Of a stretch of DNA of 36,091 nt, positions 16,790-24,712 are shown piece by piece (the first letter of the stretch is position 1; every line of letters starts with the position of its first letter). Position numbers and translations under genes: made by a program. The notes under the pieces are model-generated. The model saw nothing but the letters and a program-made list of their open reading frames with translations, did not search any database and was not told where the DNA came from. The DNA is from a virus, in the IMG/VR virus record IMGVR_UViG_3300025818_000076, positions 1-36,091 of that record; one strand, given 5' to 3'.

Positions 16790-18655
16790 TTAACGTTCCC
16801 CGTCTTGAACCATATCTAAACTGATAGCACCAAATCTCCAACCAGTATTTGGTTTAGTTCCTCTTTCAATTTTAATAGTAGCATCTCTTCCTCTTCCACG
16901 CATACTAATCTTTTCGGTATTTTGAGATACGTTAAATGGACCTTTATCAGTTTGTGTAGAGGATTGAGGATACCTTTTAAAACTTACTGTAATATTTACA
17001 TCACCACCAGTATTAAAGAAATCAAAGTCTGGAATGATACGATCAACGAATACTAGATTATTTCCAAATGAAGCTTTATCTAAGTCAAATGATCCGCTTT
17101 GAACAAAGGAATCAATAGCAGCACCATCACCAGTATATACATCATCTGGTTCATTATCATAAAGATATGAATCATTACCTGTAGTTAATATTGTATCATA
17201 TAATTTCTTATCTTCCCATGTAGTCCATTTAGCTTCGCCATAGCTCCACCAGTTTTCAGAAGGATTATAAGTAACATATTTATTACATTCTGTGCTACCA
17301 TTACCAGGATATAACCAAGTTACTTCTGTAAACTCTTTATTAAACCCAGCAAATACCTTATCAAAGTATGAAGTATTAATATCATCAAAAATGTATTGAC
17401 TGACTGTACAAGGAAGAGCTTTTAATGCACCATCATACATATAGAAATCTTTAAAAGACATCCAGAAAGCTCTTCCATCTGCTTCTACCGCTGCATGTAA
17501 ACCAACGGCTCCACAGTTTGTTCCTAGTTGTTGGAATGAAAACACAAATGGAACACCTACATAAGTCATACTATGAAGAGCGTTATCAGTCCAAACTAGA
17601 ATTTGGTTACGTGAGTTGATTGCTCCAACAATCTTTGAACCATCACCAATTCTTTGTTCACCAGCAGTATTACCAACAGATGTAATCCAGTCGTTATAGT
17701 CTTCTTGATTAGACCAACGAATAAGCATTGGATCAAAAACAGAAGTAAGTGTCATTGTTCCAAAAGCAATAAGATGTCTATCCAATGGAGATACTCGTGC
17801 TAAAGTATTTTGTGTTGGACAACTTGTAATAATAGTAGACCTTTGTCCTGTTCCACCATTTTCATTCCAAATGTAAATAGAACCGTTACGTGGACAAGCA
17901 ATTAAATCTTCACCCCATTGTGACAAGGACCAGTTACGAGGAAGAACAGCAAATCCTGTACCTACAGAAGCTGGTACACCGTAGCCTTGTCCGTTTGCTC
18001 TTGGTTCATTCCAAAGATACGTACCATAACCAAGGTCTTCTACTTGTGTTTGGCTACCAGCATTTAAAAGAAATTTAAAGTTAGTAGCAGAAGTTCTATT
18101 TGCATCAGAGACAGCGGTTGTATTTGTTATAATTTTAAAATAACGATTAGTAGAAAGATTAGCAGGAATAGAAGTTCTAAACTGTCCGTCTAAAGAAATG
18201 CCACCAAGACTATCTCCACCGGAGCTAACAATAACAAAAGTATTTTGTGTAAGACCAATTTGAGAAAGATCAGGAGTTTGACTTACCCAATCTACTACAA
18301 TCTTCGTACTTCCTGTACTTGTATACATAATAGGAGAAGTAGCGGAAGTTGTTGCAGAAGTATTTACAGGAGTAATGTCAAAGATTGCTCCACCATTATA
18401 AAGATATAACAGTTGATCAGTTCCAAAGGCGGCATATAGATTACCAGAAAGAGAAGCCCAGGACGTAATTGTTCTGGCAATTCCATTGTACTGAGTATTT
18501 AATTTTTTCTGCCAACCGCGAATGTTTTCTGGTTTACCGCTACGAAACCTAACCCGGTTTACATCATACCAATATCCACCTGTTGTATATTGTGTATTTT
18601 CTCGGTTAATACCAGCTTTGAAATCTATAGGTACTCGTTTAGTATCTGTAGACAT
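16790..18655 (-). CDS. Tail hub / DNA stabilisation protein, P22 gp10-like
   Basis: 621 residues with a repeated WD/beta-propeller look: many short strands with Gly, Trp and aromatic residues, e.g. LYAAFGTDQLLYLYNGG, YLWNEPRANGQGYGVP, WGEDLIACPRNGSIYIW, RHLIAFGTMT and NQILVWTDNALHSMTYVG. The N-terminus (VPIDFKAGINRENTQYTTG) and the VRFRSGKPENIRGWQK phrase are typical of gp10-like proteins of podoviruses, which form the tail nozzle below the portal ring and hold the DNA in. Length is somewhat above the roughly 470 of P22 gp10. It belongs to the tail block. Confidence 0.75.
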   Translation of the reverse strand: MSTDTKRVPIDFKAGINRENTQYTTGGYWYDVNRVRFRSGKPENIRGWQKKLNTQYNGIARTITSWASLSGNLYAAFGTDQLLYLYNGGAIFDITPVNTSATTSATSPIMYTSTGSTKIVVDWVSQTPDLSQIGLTQNTFVIVSSGGDSLGGISLDGQFRTSIPANLSTNRYFKIITNTTAVSDANRTSATNFKFLLNAGSQTQVEDLGYGTYLWNEPRANGQGYGVPASVGTGFAVLPRNWSLSQWGEDLIACPRNGSIYIWNENGGTGQRSTIITSCPTQNTLARVSPLDRHLIAFGTMTLTSVFDPMLIRWSNQEDYNDWITSVGNTAGEQRIGDGSKIVGAINSRNQILVWTDNALHSMTYVGVPFVFSFQQLGTNCGAVGLHAAVEADGRAFWMSFKDFYMYDGALKALPCTVSQYIFDDINTSYFDKVFAGFNKEFTEVTWLYPGNGSTECNKYVTYNPSENWWSYGEAKWTTWEDKKLYDTILTTGNDSYLYDNEPDDVYTGDGAAIDSFVQSGSFDLDKASFGNNLVFVDRIIPDFDFFNTGGDVNITVSFKRYPQSSTQTDKGPFNVSQNTEKISMRGRGRDATIKIERGTKPNTGWRFGAISLDMVQDGER

Positions 18656-18673
18656 TCCATTCCTTTATTATTC

Positions 18674-19078
18674 TTATGTTCTTTTTTCTTTATTTTTAAA
18701 TGGAACTTTAGGAGCTTGATAAGCATACAGTCCTGAGTAAACAAACGTATCTTTAATTTTACCTTTTATAACTTGTACTTTTTTCTTTTCGTAATCTACA
18801 TAATCCATAACTATTGATACAATTTCAATTTGAACAGGGTAAGGAGAAAAAACACATTGTCCAAATTGCATTAGCATTTTAGCTACTAAATTAGATTGTT
18901 GATAACCAGCTACATCTGCTTCTGCTATCGCTAACATTGATTTTTCATCTTTACAGAAAAAATTAATGTATGGAATTTGTCCTACTTGAAAACTTTCTTC
19001 AGCCTTTACTTTAAATGTAAAAACACTAATTAATGAAAAAAATAAAAATCCAATGAATAACTTTTTAAACTTATTCAT
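18674..19078 (-). CDS. Exported hypothetical protein with Sec signal peptide
   Basis: 134 residues. The N-terminus has a classic signal peptide: Lys-rich start (MNKFKKLF), hydrophobic core (IGFLFFSLISVFTF) and a KVKA-EES cleavage site near residue 26. The mature part is about 108 residues with two Cys (FFCKDEK, FGQCVFSP) and an alpha/beta pattern, so it is likely a soluble periplasmic protein. Its ATG overlaps the previous stop codon (TAATG at 19078). No family recognised. It could act in lysis or in blocking superinfection, but nothing in the sequence decides this. Confidence 0.7.
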   Translation of the reverse strand: MNKFKKLFIGFLFFSLISVFTFKVKAEESFQVGQIPYINFFCKDEKSMLAIAEADVAGYQQSNLVAKMLMQFGQCVFSPYPVQIEIVSIVMDYVDYEKKKVQVIKGKIKDTFVYSGLYAYQAPKVPFKNKEKRT

Positions 19079-19698
19079 TATTCTTCAGGCCAATCACTAA
19101 TTGGCGCATTACCTGTTGGTTTTCCATCTCCATCAACTGGTATTACAAACAAAGCTTTGAATTGATCCATTGTTGAACAAGCATTAATGGCTGCTTCAAT
19201 TTCATTGGCTTTTGTACGAACAGCAGAACGATATACAGTAATTGCATCAGGAACAGTACCACCTGTTTCAGTTGCACGAATTACATACCAATCTGATACA
19301 GAAAGTTTTGAGTAACAGATTTGATTATTTTGATCCTTGTATTGAGTTTTTAGACCAGTTTGTACCATTTGTTCGCCAGTTTTAGGATCAATAACTGGAA
19401 AAACTCCATCGCCATTTTCTTCAACAACAAGAATATCTTCTAAATTCTTGTCGGTATATTGAGTTACTCCAATTGCTTCCGTACCGTCATCACTAAGATT
19501 ATTGACAACGCCACCTTCTGTTTGAAAACGAGTATCTCCACCCTTTTGAATAGAGTAAGGAACAAAGCCAATACCACGTAACTCTTCTTTAGACCAAAGC
19601 TTAAAGATAGAAGACGGATATTGTGTTCCGTTTACAGTTACACCTTGATTACCACGGACAATTCCTATAATCTGTCCATTTTCTACTTTAGCCCACAT
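19078..19698 (-). CDS. Tail fibre assembly-type / hypothetical protein
   Basis: 206 residues. The start MWAKVENGQIIGIVRG, a central beta region, and a C-terminal helical part (AITVYRSAVRTKANEIEAAI) with a final FVIPVDGDGKPTG resemble proteins placed downstream of tail fibres and often called tail fibre assembly or DUF4376-like. The likeness is of pattern, not of a clear motif. It follows the holin-like gene and couples to the exported protein by a TAATG overlap. Function uncertain: chaperone for the fibre at 20241-23144 or a minor tail protein. Confidence 0.6.
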   Translation of the reverse strand: MWAKVENGQIIGIVRGNQGVTVNGTQYPSSIFKLWSKEELRGIGFVPYSIQKGGDTRFQTEGGVVNNLSDDGTEAIGVTQYTDKNLEDILVVEENGDGVFPVIDPKTGEQMVQTGLKTQYKDQNNQICYSKLSVSDWYVIRATETGGTVPDAITVYRSAVRTKANEIEAAINACSTMDQFKALFVIPVDGDGKPTGNAPISDWPEE

Positions 19699-19700
19699 GA

Positions 19701-19886
19701 TTAATCATCCTTCTTAGTATATTTGTTAATAACATTTTTAATAGTTTCTGTTTCTAAAATTCTAATTACAACCCAAATTAAAGAAAGTACAGCAGTAATT
19801 TCTGGAACCATTTCCAGTATTGCACCAATGGTAACAACACCAGCACCAGCATCAATAATTTGTTTTGTTGGTTCTTCTAGTTTCAT
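19701..19886 (-). CDS. Small membrane protein, probable holin
   Basis: 61 residues. One long hydrophobic region, about 15-44, could be one or two membrane segments (VVTIGAILEMVPEITAVL, then LSLIWVVIRIL); the C-terminus is charged (KNVINKYTKKDD). Size and layout are like T7 gp17.5 and other small class II holins, which form the inner-membrane hole for lysis. It lies directly after another small membrane protein and close to the fibre gene, as T7 gp17.5 lies after gp17. No endolysin is adjacent. Confidence 0.6.
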   Translation of the reverse strand: MKLEEPTKQIIDAGAGVVTIGAILEMVPEITAVLSLIWVVIRILETETIKNVINKYTKKDD

Positions 19887-19889
19887 TTC

Positions 19890-20234
19890 TTATTTAGCTC
19901 CTACTGGTGGGTGACTACCGTTATGCATGCTATAAATTTTATCTAAATTTTTATGAACAACTCTCATTTCAGTTTGTAATTCAGCAATTGCTTTATGGTT
20001 TTGTTCTAATTTAGCTGGTGCAAGAATATTTGAAAATACTCCAACTTGATGTTTAATTACAGCTTGTCCACTTTCTATTGCTTCTAATCTATTTTCTAGT
20101 TTACTTACGTAGTTCTGTAGTTGTGTTAAATCTTGAATAATTCTAGAAACTTGAGATTTAACAACTGCAAAAGCACCAGCAAGAGAAGCAAGTAAAGTTG
20201 CAAACTGAATAAGTTCACGAATACCAAACTCCAT
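19890..20234 (-). CDS. Small membrane-anchored coiled-coil protein, holin accessory-like
   Basis: 114 residues. One N-terminal membrane segment (about 6-24, IQFATLLASLAGAFAVV) is followed by a long coiled coil (about 28-105) with regular Leu and Ile (LTQLQNYVSKLENRLEAIES). The XhlA family, Rz-like spanins and some holin accessory proteins have this look. Placed between the fibre and the probable holin, it is likely part of the lysis group. No lipobox, so not a lipoprotein spanin. Confidence 0.6.
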   Translation of the reverse strand: MEFGIRELIQFATLLASLAGAFAVVKSQVSRIIQDLTQLQNYVSKLENRLEAIESGQAVIKHQVGVFSNILAPAKLEQNHKAIAELQTEMRVVHKNLDKIYSMHNGSHPPVGAK

Positions 20235-20240
20235 TGTAGT

Positions 20241-23144
20241 TTACCGTGCCTTCGCCTGAGCGACATCTTCGCCACCAAACGGATATTCCGCGAAGGCTAG
20301 GTAGATGTATGTTCCGCCGCTGGCGTTTACGCTATTAGATGCAACGCGCCACTTGAACCCATTGGCTGTAAAATCAACATTCAAACCGGAACCTTCTGCT
20401 ACGCTGAGGTTCGCGGATAGGTTCTTGTTGACCGGATTGTATGTGTCGCGAATCGCGTCAACGATCTGCCAATCGTAAGCACCATCCGTTCGCTTAACCA
20501 TCAGCCATTTAGGACGGAACCCGGATGCACCGTCATCAACGACAACGTAAGGACCGTCCGTAGAAGAACCGTTGCCAGTATATTTCCCACTAGCAATAAG
20601 CCCAGGTGTTTTAGCGAAGGCATAGAATACAAAAGTAGAACTACTTTGATTTGTTGCATCGTTGCCAACGCTAAACACACTGGCCGTTGGGGCTGTGCTA
20701 CTAAACGAAGCACCACTAGTACTGGCGTCAGGAAGATTTAAGATAATGTATGCGTTACTTGCCCCATCAAATATGTCTTTCTGAAACACTGTCCAGGTCT
20801 GCGTACCAGTTCCGGCAATCATTTTTACAATTACCCATTCTGGTGCACGAGATAGTCCGTGTCCTACTGTAGCAGCACTTCCAGTTCCAGTATAAGTTCC
20901 AATTGAAAATCCGCCATGAGCGGCAGCACTTACCGTTGAAGTAATTGAACCATCGGTGTTGGAAGAACCCGCACCGTTGGCCTTCAACGTATAGACAACA
21001 TGGTTAGTGCCGGATTGGCCAAGGTTTGCCGTGTTGTCAAAGTTGAACGTACCGCCACTGAAACTGAAACCAGTTTTGGTTACAGCGTCATCGGCGTTGT
21101 TTGATTGAAGTAGTGAATTTGCTCCACGAACCGCGTCAAACCATTCCCAACCGGCAGCACCATCGTAACGCTTGGCAATCAACAGCCCAATGCTATCAAG
21201 GCCACTATCATAACTATCAGTAGAACCCGAACCTGTATGGGTTCCGACTGAAAAGTATGCAGACGGATCAGTAACCGTTGGGGCGGGAAGGTTCGCCGTG
21301 TTTAGTGACTTGAAACCAGTTGGAGCCGAATAAGACCAAGCCGATTCTTTCGTCCTAATAGTTACGTCTGCGGTGTAAACGCCAGCACCAAAGCAAAGCG
21401 GGGTTCCGTCACCTAACGCGGCCCATTCCGCCGATGTAGAAAGTGCGTTTGTGGTTGTCCCGGCTGCAATTTCCGATGACGTTGCACTATTCCACCACGT
21501 ACCGTTAAGCCCCATCCAAACGGCACCGTTATCAAGGTCCATAGCACACATAACTACGTCCGTGCCAGATGTGTACGCTGCGCCGTATGCGTCGGAACTA
21601 TCAAACGGGTAATCTGTTTTGTAGCCGTCCCCTGACCTGACGCCAGCACCAACCCAAACCCAACCATTTTCATCAATGGACGGATCGGATACGCCTAGAA
21701 GCGGATAGTTGCTGGCAGCGGAGTTAACTAGAAACTCGCAGTACCATTTACCGGAACCCACCGCGATTGACGTTTGCAAGTTGCAACCTGTCGCGCCTGA
21801 CGATGCTCTTAGATTTCCTTCCGAATATGTCGCATTTGAAGTCATTCCCGCTTTGCTGTTTGGGTTCCAAGTTGCATAGTTTCCAACATCGTTGTCCGCA
21901 TCGTCAGCAGGACGATCAGAAGTGGCGTTGGCGGCTGACATGCTGATTGGGAAGAACGAGTTTGGTAAATCTGTTCCACCTTCAAACATTTGAAACTCAG
22001 CAACGGAGTTAGTTGCGCTGGACATGCCGTAAAAACGTATCCAGTGATAGCGATAAGCTGTGCTTGTTGTAATACCAGAGTTATATGAAGAATACCCACC
22101 ACTTGCTGGCGTGTCGTCAAACGTACCTGAAAATAAAACTGTTCCATCTGTTTCAGATGTAGGTGCGGAGTTAGAACCGTAAAGTTGAATTGTATGTGAC
22201 GCACTTGAATGAATACGTCCGTTACTTGGTTGATAAATTTTAAATCCAGTAATGGTCTTAGTTACGCCACTACCATGATCCATACCAAGATAAAATGAGG
22301 TTGCGGCTGTACTATAGCCACCGGCACCGTTTGCGCCGGTATCAATGGTATTGTTGAATGCGGCGGCTAATCCACCACCACCAGTTAAATCACCAATATA
22401 TGAACCACTAGCAGGAACTTTAGTAACGCTTGTTGAAACGTCTTTGCCAAGATCGGCGCTGTCAGCAAAGTCTAGCCAGAAACCATTGGTGCCTTTGTTG
22501 GCTGTGACTACAGAGGTAGGATCAATCGGAACCCAGTTGCCATTAGTGTCGTATTCACCGAACTCAGTGGCATCCGTTGAACGATAGCCGTCGAGCATGA
22601 CACACTCGGACAAATAGCCGTTGTAGAACTGCGCCGTGCTGACATTGCACCCGAGCCAATGCTGCTGGTTGTTGTTTGTTGGTCCGTCAACATTCTGCGC
22701 GGGGTAACTCTCAACACTGAAAGAGGAAATCTTGGTGCCGTTTACGAACAACGACAATCTATCCGAGGCCGTCGCTTGCGTGCTATCGAATACAATTACG
22801 ATGTTCATCCATGCAGTCGGATCACGGTATACGGCATTTGGGGTCAACCTACCGATCCATGACGAGCCATTATAATACGCATACCACGTGAGCGTATCGC
22901 TGCTATCAAATTGAACGTAGTAACCACCACCGGTACTACCCAATGCTCCTGGGGTAAAAACTTGATCGGAGCCAAGGCCCGACCGTTTAATCCAGGTGCT
23001 GTAAGTCCAGGTCTTTCGGTTTCCCGCGCTGCCGGGTGTCCTCGTCAGATAGTCCGCGCTACCGTCAAGCCAAATTGCGCCAGCAGGGACGTAGTCAGCA
23101 GCAACGCCGCCTGTTAAACTAAAAGGTACTCTTACGATAGACAT
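20241..23144 (-). CDS. Receptor-binding tail fibre with LamG-, discoidin- and SPRY-like domains and three C-terminal repeats
   Basis: 967 residues, the probable host-recognition protein. Parts in order: a LamG/concanavalin-like domain (about 15-225, with WTYSTWIKRSGLGS and LSLFVNGTKISSF); a discoidin or F5/8C-like domain (about 245-390, KTITGFKIYQPSNGRI and YRYHWIRFYG); a SPRY-like domain (about 425-610, GKWYCEFLV and DLDNGAVWMGLNG); then three repeats of about 100-115 residues that begin FSVGTHTGSG (near 631), FSIGTYTGTG (near 746) and ASGKYTGNGS (near 849), resembling DUF7483. Base use is unlike the neighbours: much of it is GC-rich, but the discoidin-like part is AT-rich like the rest of the phage. 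This suggests domain exchange. An AGGGA site lies 10 bases before the ATG. Confidence 0.8.
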   Translation of the reverse strand: MSIVRVPFSLTGGVAADYVPAGAIWLDGSADYLTRTPGSAGNRKTWTYSTWIKRSGLGSDQVFTPGALGSTGGGYYVQFDSSDTLTWYAYYNGSSWIGRLTPNAVYRDPTAWMNIVIVFDSTQATASDRLSLFVNGTKISSFSVESYPAQNVDGPTNNNQQHWLGCNVSTAQFYNGYLSECVMLDGYRSTDATEFGEYDTNGNWVPIDPTSVVTANKGTNGFWLDFADSADLGKDVSTSVTKVPASGSYIGDLTGGGGLAAAFNNTIDTGANGAGGYSTAATSFYLGMDHGSGVTKTITGFKIYQPSNGRIHSSASHTIQLYGSNSAPTSETDGTVLFSGTFDDTPASGGYSSYNSGITTSTAYRYHWIRFYGMSSATNSVAEFQMFEGGTDLPNSFFPISMSAANATSDRPADDADNDVGNYATWNPNSKAGMTSNATYSEGNLRASSGATGCNLQTSIAVGSGKWYCEFLVNSAASNYPLLGVSDPSIDENGWVWVGAGVRSGDGYKTDYPFDSSDAYGAAYTSGTDVVMCAMDLDNGAVWMGLNGTWWNSATSSEIAAGTTTNALSTSAEWAALGDGTPLCFGAGVYTADVTIRTKESAWSYSAPTGFKSLNTANLPAPTVTDPSAYFSVGTHTGSGSTDSYDSGLDSIGLLIAKRYDGAAGWEWFDAVRGANSLLQSNNADDAVTKTGFSFSGGTFNFDNTANLGQSGTNHVVYTLKANGAGSSNTDGSITSTVSAAAHGGFSIGTYTGTGSAATVGHGLSRAPEWVIVKMIAGTGTQTWTVFQKDIFDGASNAYIILNLPDASTSGASFSSTAPTASVFSVGNDATNQSSSTFVFYAFAKTPGLIASGKYTGNGSSTDGPYVVVDDGASGFRPKWLMVKRTDGAYDWQIVDAIRDTYNPVNKNLSANLSVAEGSGLNVDFTANGFKWRVASNSVNASGGTYIYLAFAEYPFGGEDVAQAKAR

Positions 23145-23154
23145 TAATAACTAT

Positions 23155-23159
23155 TCCCT
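23155..23159 (-). promoter_or_regulatory. Ribosome binding site of the tail fibre gene
   Basis: On the - strand AGGGA within AAAAAAGGGAATAG stands 10 bases before the ATG at 23144, the same arrangement as at 16461 and 25935. It decides the start of the fibre gene. Confidence 0.6.
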
Positions 23160-23162
23160 TTT

Positions 23163-24044
23163 TTACTTAAAGTCTGCCTTTAGTTCTGCATCAATTGCTG
23201 TTGAAGTACGTACACTATAAGAAAGAATATCAACAGCGGAAGCAGTTGTAGTAAGAGTTGGAGCAGTCCCACCAGCAAACTTATAAACACTATTATAAGC
23301 AAGAGTACGACTACCAGTTCCATCTTGGTATACATAGATAAGTCCTGTTTGTCCTGGTTGTGCAGGGGTCATTGCTTTTAAAGTACGATTACCGCCTAGA
23401 GTTACAACAAAGTTATTTGCGTTGCTTGAAGAAACTGCAATGCAAGCTGCATCTGTAAGAGTAATGATTGTACCTCGTGCTGCACCAGATACGTTTACAA
23501 TATTATCAAAGTTTGTTACGCTAGTAAATGTTTTGGAGCCAGTAATTGTTGAATCAGAAGAAGTTTGAACATAACGAGCATCAGCAATTGAAATATCAGG
23601 AATTTCAGTTACGCTTGTACCAATATTTCGTGAAGCTCCTGTACCAAAAGCAGATCGTACAGAAACGCCATCGCAATACATAATTGCAGCATAACCTTGT
23701 GGAACAGCAGTACCGTCTCCACCAGCACATTTCATTGTAACAGAAAAGGCACCAGACGTATTGTTACGTACAAGATACTGTTTTGTTACAGAAGGAATGA
23801 TAACATCTACACTTGATGTTAGTGTACCATGCAGTTCAAGAATTGCACTACGAGCTTGGTCAACAGAACCATTCTCTACACTAAGAGTTACGCTATCTGC
23901 TGCTAAAGCAATTGAGGTATATCCAGCAACAGCTTGGTCTACAAGTGAAAATACGTTGGAGTTAAGTCGGCTACCCCAAGTATTAGAGTTTTCACCCGTT
24001 GCTTGTTTCTCTAGTCGAATACGTGTGGTATATGTACTAGGCAT
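23163..24044 (-). CDS. Tail protein (fibre base type)
   Basis: 293 residues, mostly beta. The N-terminus YTTRIRLEKQATGENSNTWG followed by LNSNVFSLVDQAVAG is a frequent start of marine phage tail proteins (a stretch with TGE..NTWG..LN....LVD.A). The centre has ISIADARYVQTSSDSTITG followed by SKTF, a typical fibre repeat-like strand, and the C-terminus contains a Gly- and Tyr-rich part (TGLIYVYQDGTGSRTLAYNS). It probably attaches to or forms part of the fibre encoded next. No enzymatic motif seen. Confidence 0.65.
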   Translation of the reverse strand: MPSTYTTRIRLEKQATGENSNTWGSRLNSNVFSLVDQAVAGYTSIALAADSVTLSVENGSVDQARSAILELHGTLTSSVDVIIPSVTKQYLVRNNTSGAFSVTMKCAGGDGTAVPQGYAAIMYCDGVSVRSAFGTGASRNIGTSVTEIPDISIADARYVQTSSDSTITGSKTFTSVTNFDNIVNVSGAARGTIITLTDAACIAVSSSNANNFVVTLGGNRTLKAMTPAQPGQTGLIYVYQDGTGSRTLAYNSVYKFAGGTAPTLTTTASAVDILSYSVRTSTAIDAELKADFK

Positions 24045-24046
24045 TT

Positions 24047-24712
24047 TTATCTAGCTCCGTCAATTAAAGTATCACCACTTCCTGCGGGTGAAGCTACAGT
24101 TTCCATATCGTCTCTGCGATTACGTCTTGCCTCGTTAACAAGGGTCAGTGAGGCTCGTTGATATTGACCATCCCAAACTTGTGCAGCAGTAAAGTTTTTC
24201 ATGTAATAACATGCCTCTACCATAGTAGCATAGAACAATGCATTAGCACAAAAGTTAGTATAGTAATTAGTTTGTTTTCCTGTACTTAAAGTAGAAGGTT
24301 GAACAACATACTCTAACTCGACTACATTAGCTGATGTGGGAGTTGGTACAATGATAAGTTTATCATTTCTAAATTTGGCATAATATTTAGGAACACCAAC
24401 AGAAGAACGTACAGGCCAGTAATCTTCTGTAAATTCCTTTGTACGAAGAAGAAGTGATACACGGCTTCCACTTGAATTAATGTAATTAACATTCTTTACA
24501 ATAAGTATATTGGAAGGCATACTTAAAAATGCATCAGAAGCAGTAAAGTTACTCGTAGCATATTCAGTTAATCCTTCTGAATCAAGCTCACGAGTCATAC
24601 GATTTTCTGCCCGTCGAATAAAATCTGGAATAGCATTTACAAAATCTGTATCATCATTTTCAAGGGTGTCTTGAACTTGTGACACTAAAGTATTATAAGT
24701 TAATGCTGGCAT
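24047..24712 (-). CDS. Head-tail adaptor / tail tubular protein
   Basis: 221 residues. The start LTYNTLVSQVQDTLENDDTD followed by FVNAIPDFIRRAENRMTREL is characteristic of the short adaptor proteins of marine podoviruses that occupy the place of T7 gp11 / tail tube A. The centre is beta (NILIVKNVNYINSSGSRVSL, YYAKFRNDKLIIVPTPTS) and a C-terminal helix bundle follows (FYATMVEACYYMKNFTAAQV). It starts one base from the previous stop codon. It likely forms a ring between portal and tail. Confidence 0.7.
   Translation of the reverse strand: MPALTYNTLVSQVQDTLENDDTDFVNAIPDFIRRAENRMTRELDSEGLTEYATSNFTASDAFLSMPSNILIVKNVNYINSSGSRVSLLLRTKEFTEDYWPVRSSVGVPKYYAKFRNDKLIIVPTPTSANVVELEYVVQPSTLSTGKQTNYYTNFCANALFYATMVEACYYMKNFTAAQVWDGQYQRASLTLVNEARRNRRDDMETVASPAGSGDTLIDGAR

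Noticed and set aside
21842-22717. Several open frames on both strands inside the fibre gene
   Set aside because: They overlap the fibre domains, and their length comes from the GC-rich composition, which lacks stop codons in other frames.
20241-23144. Diversity-generating retroelement target in the fibre
   Set aside because: No reverse transcriptase gene and no second copy of the fibre end were seen in the window.
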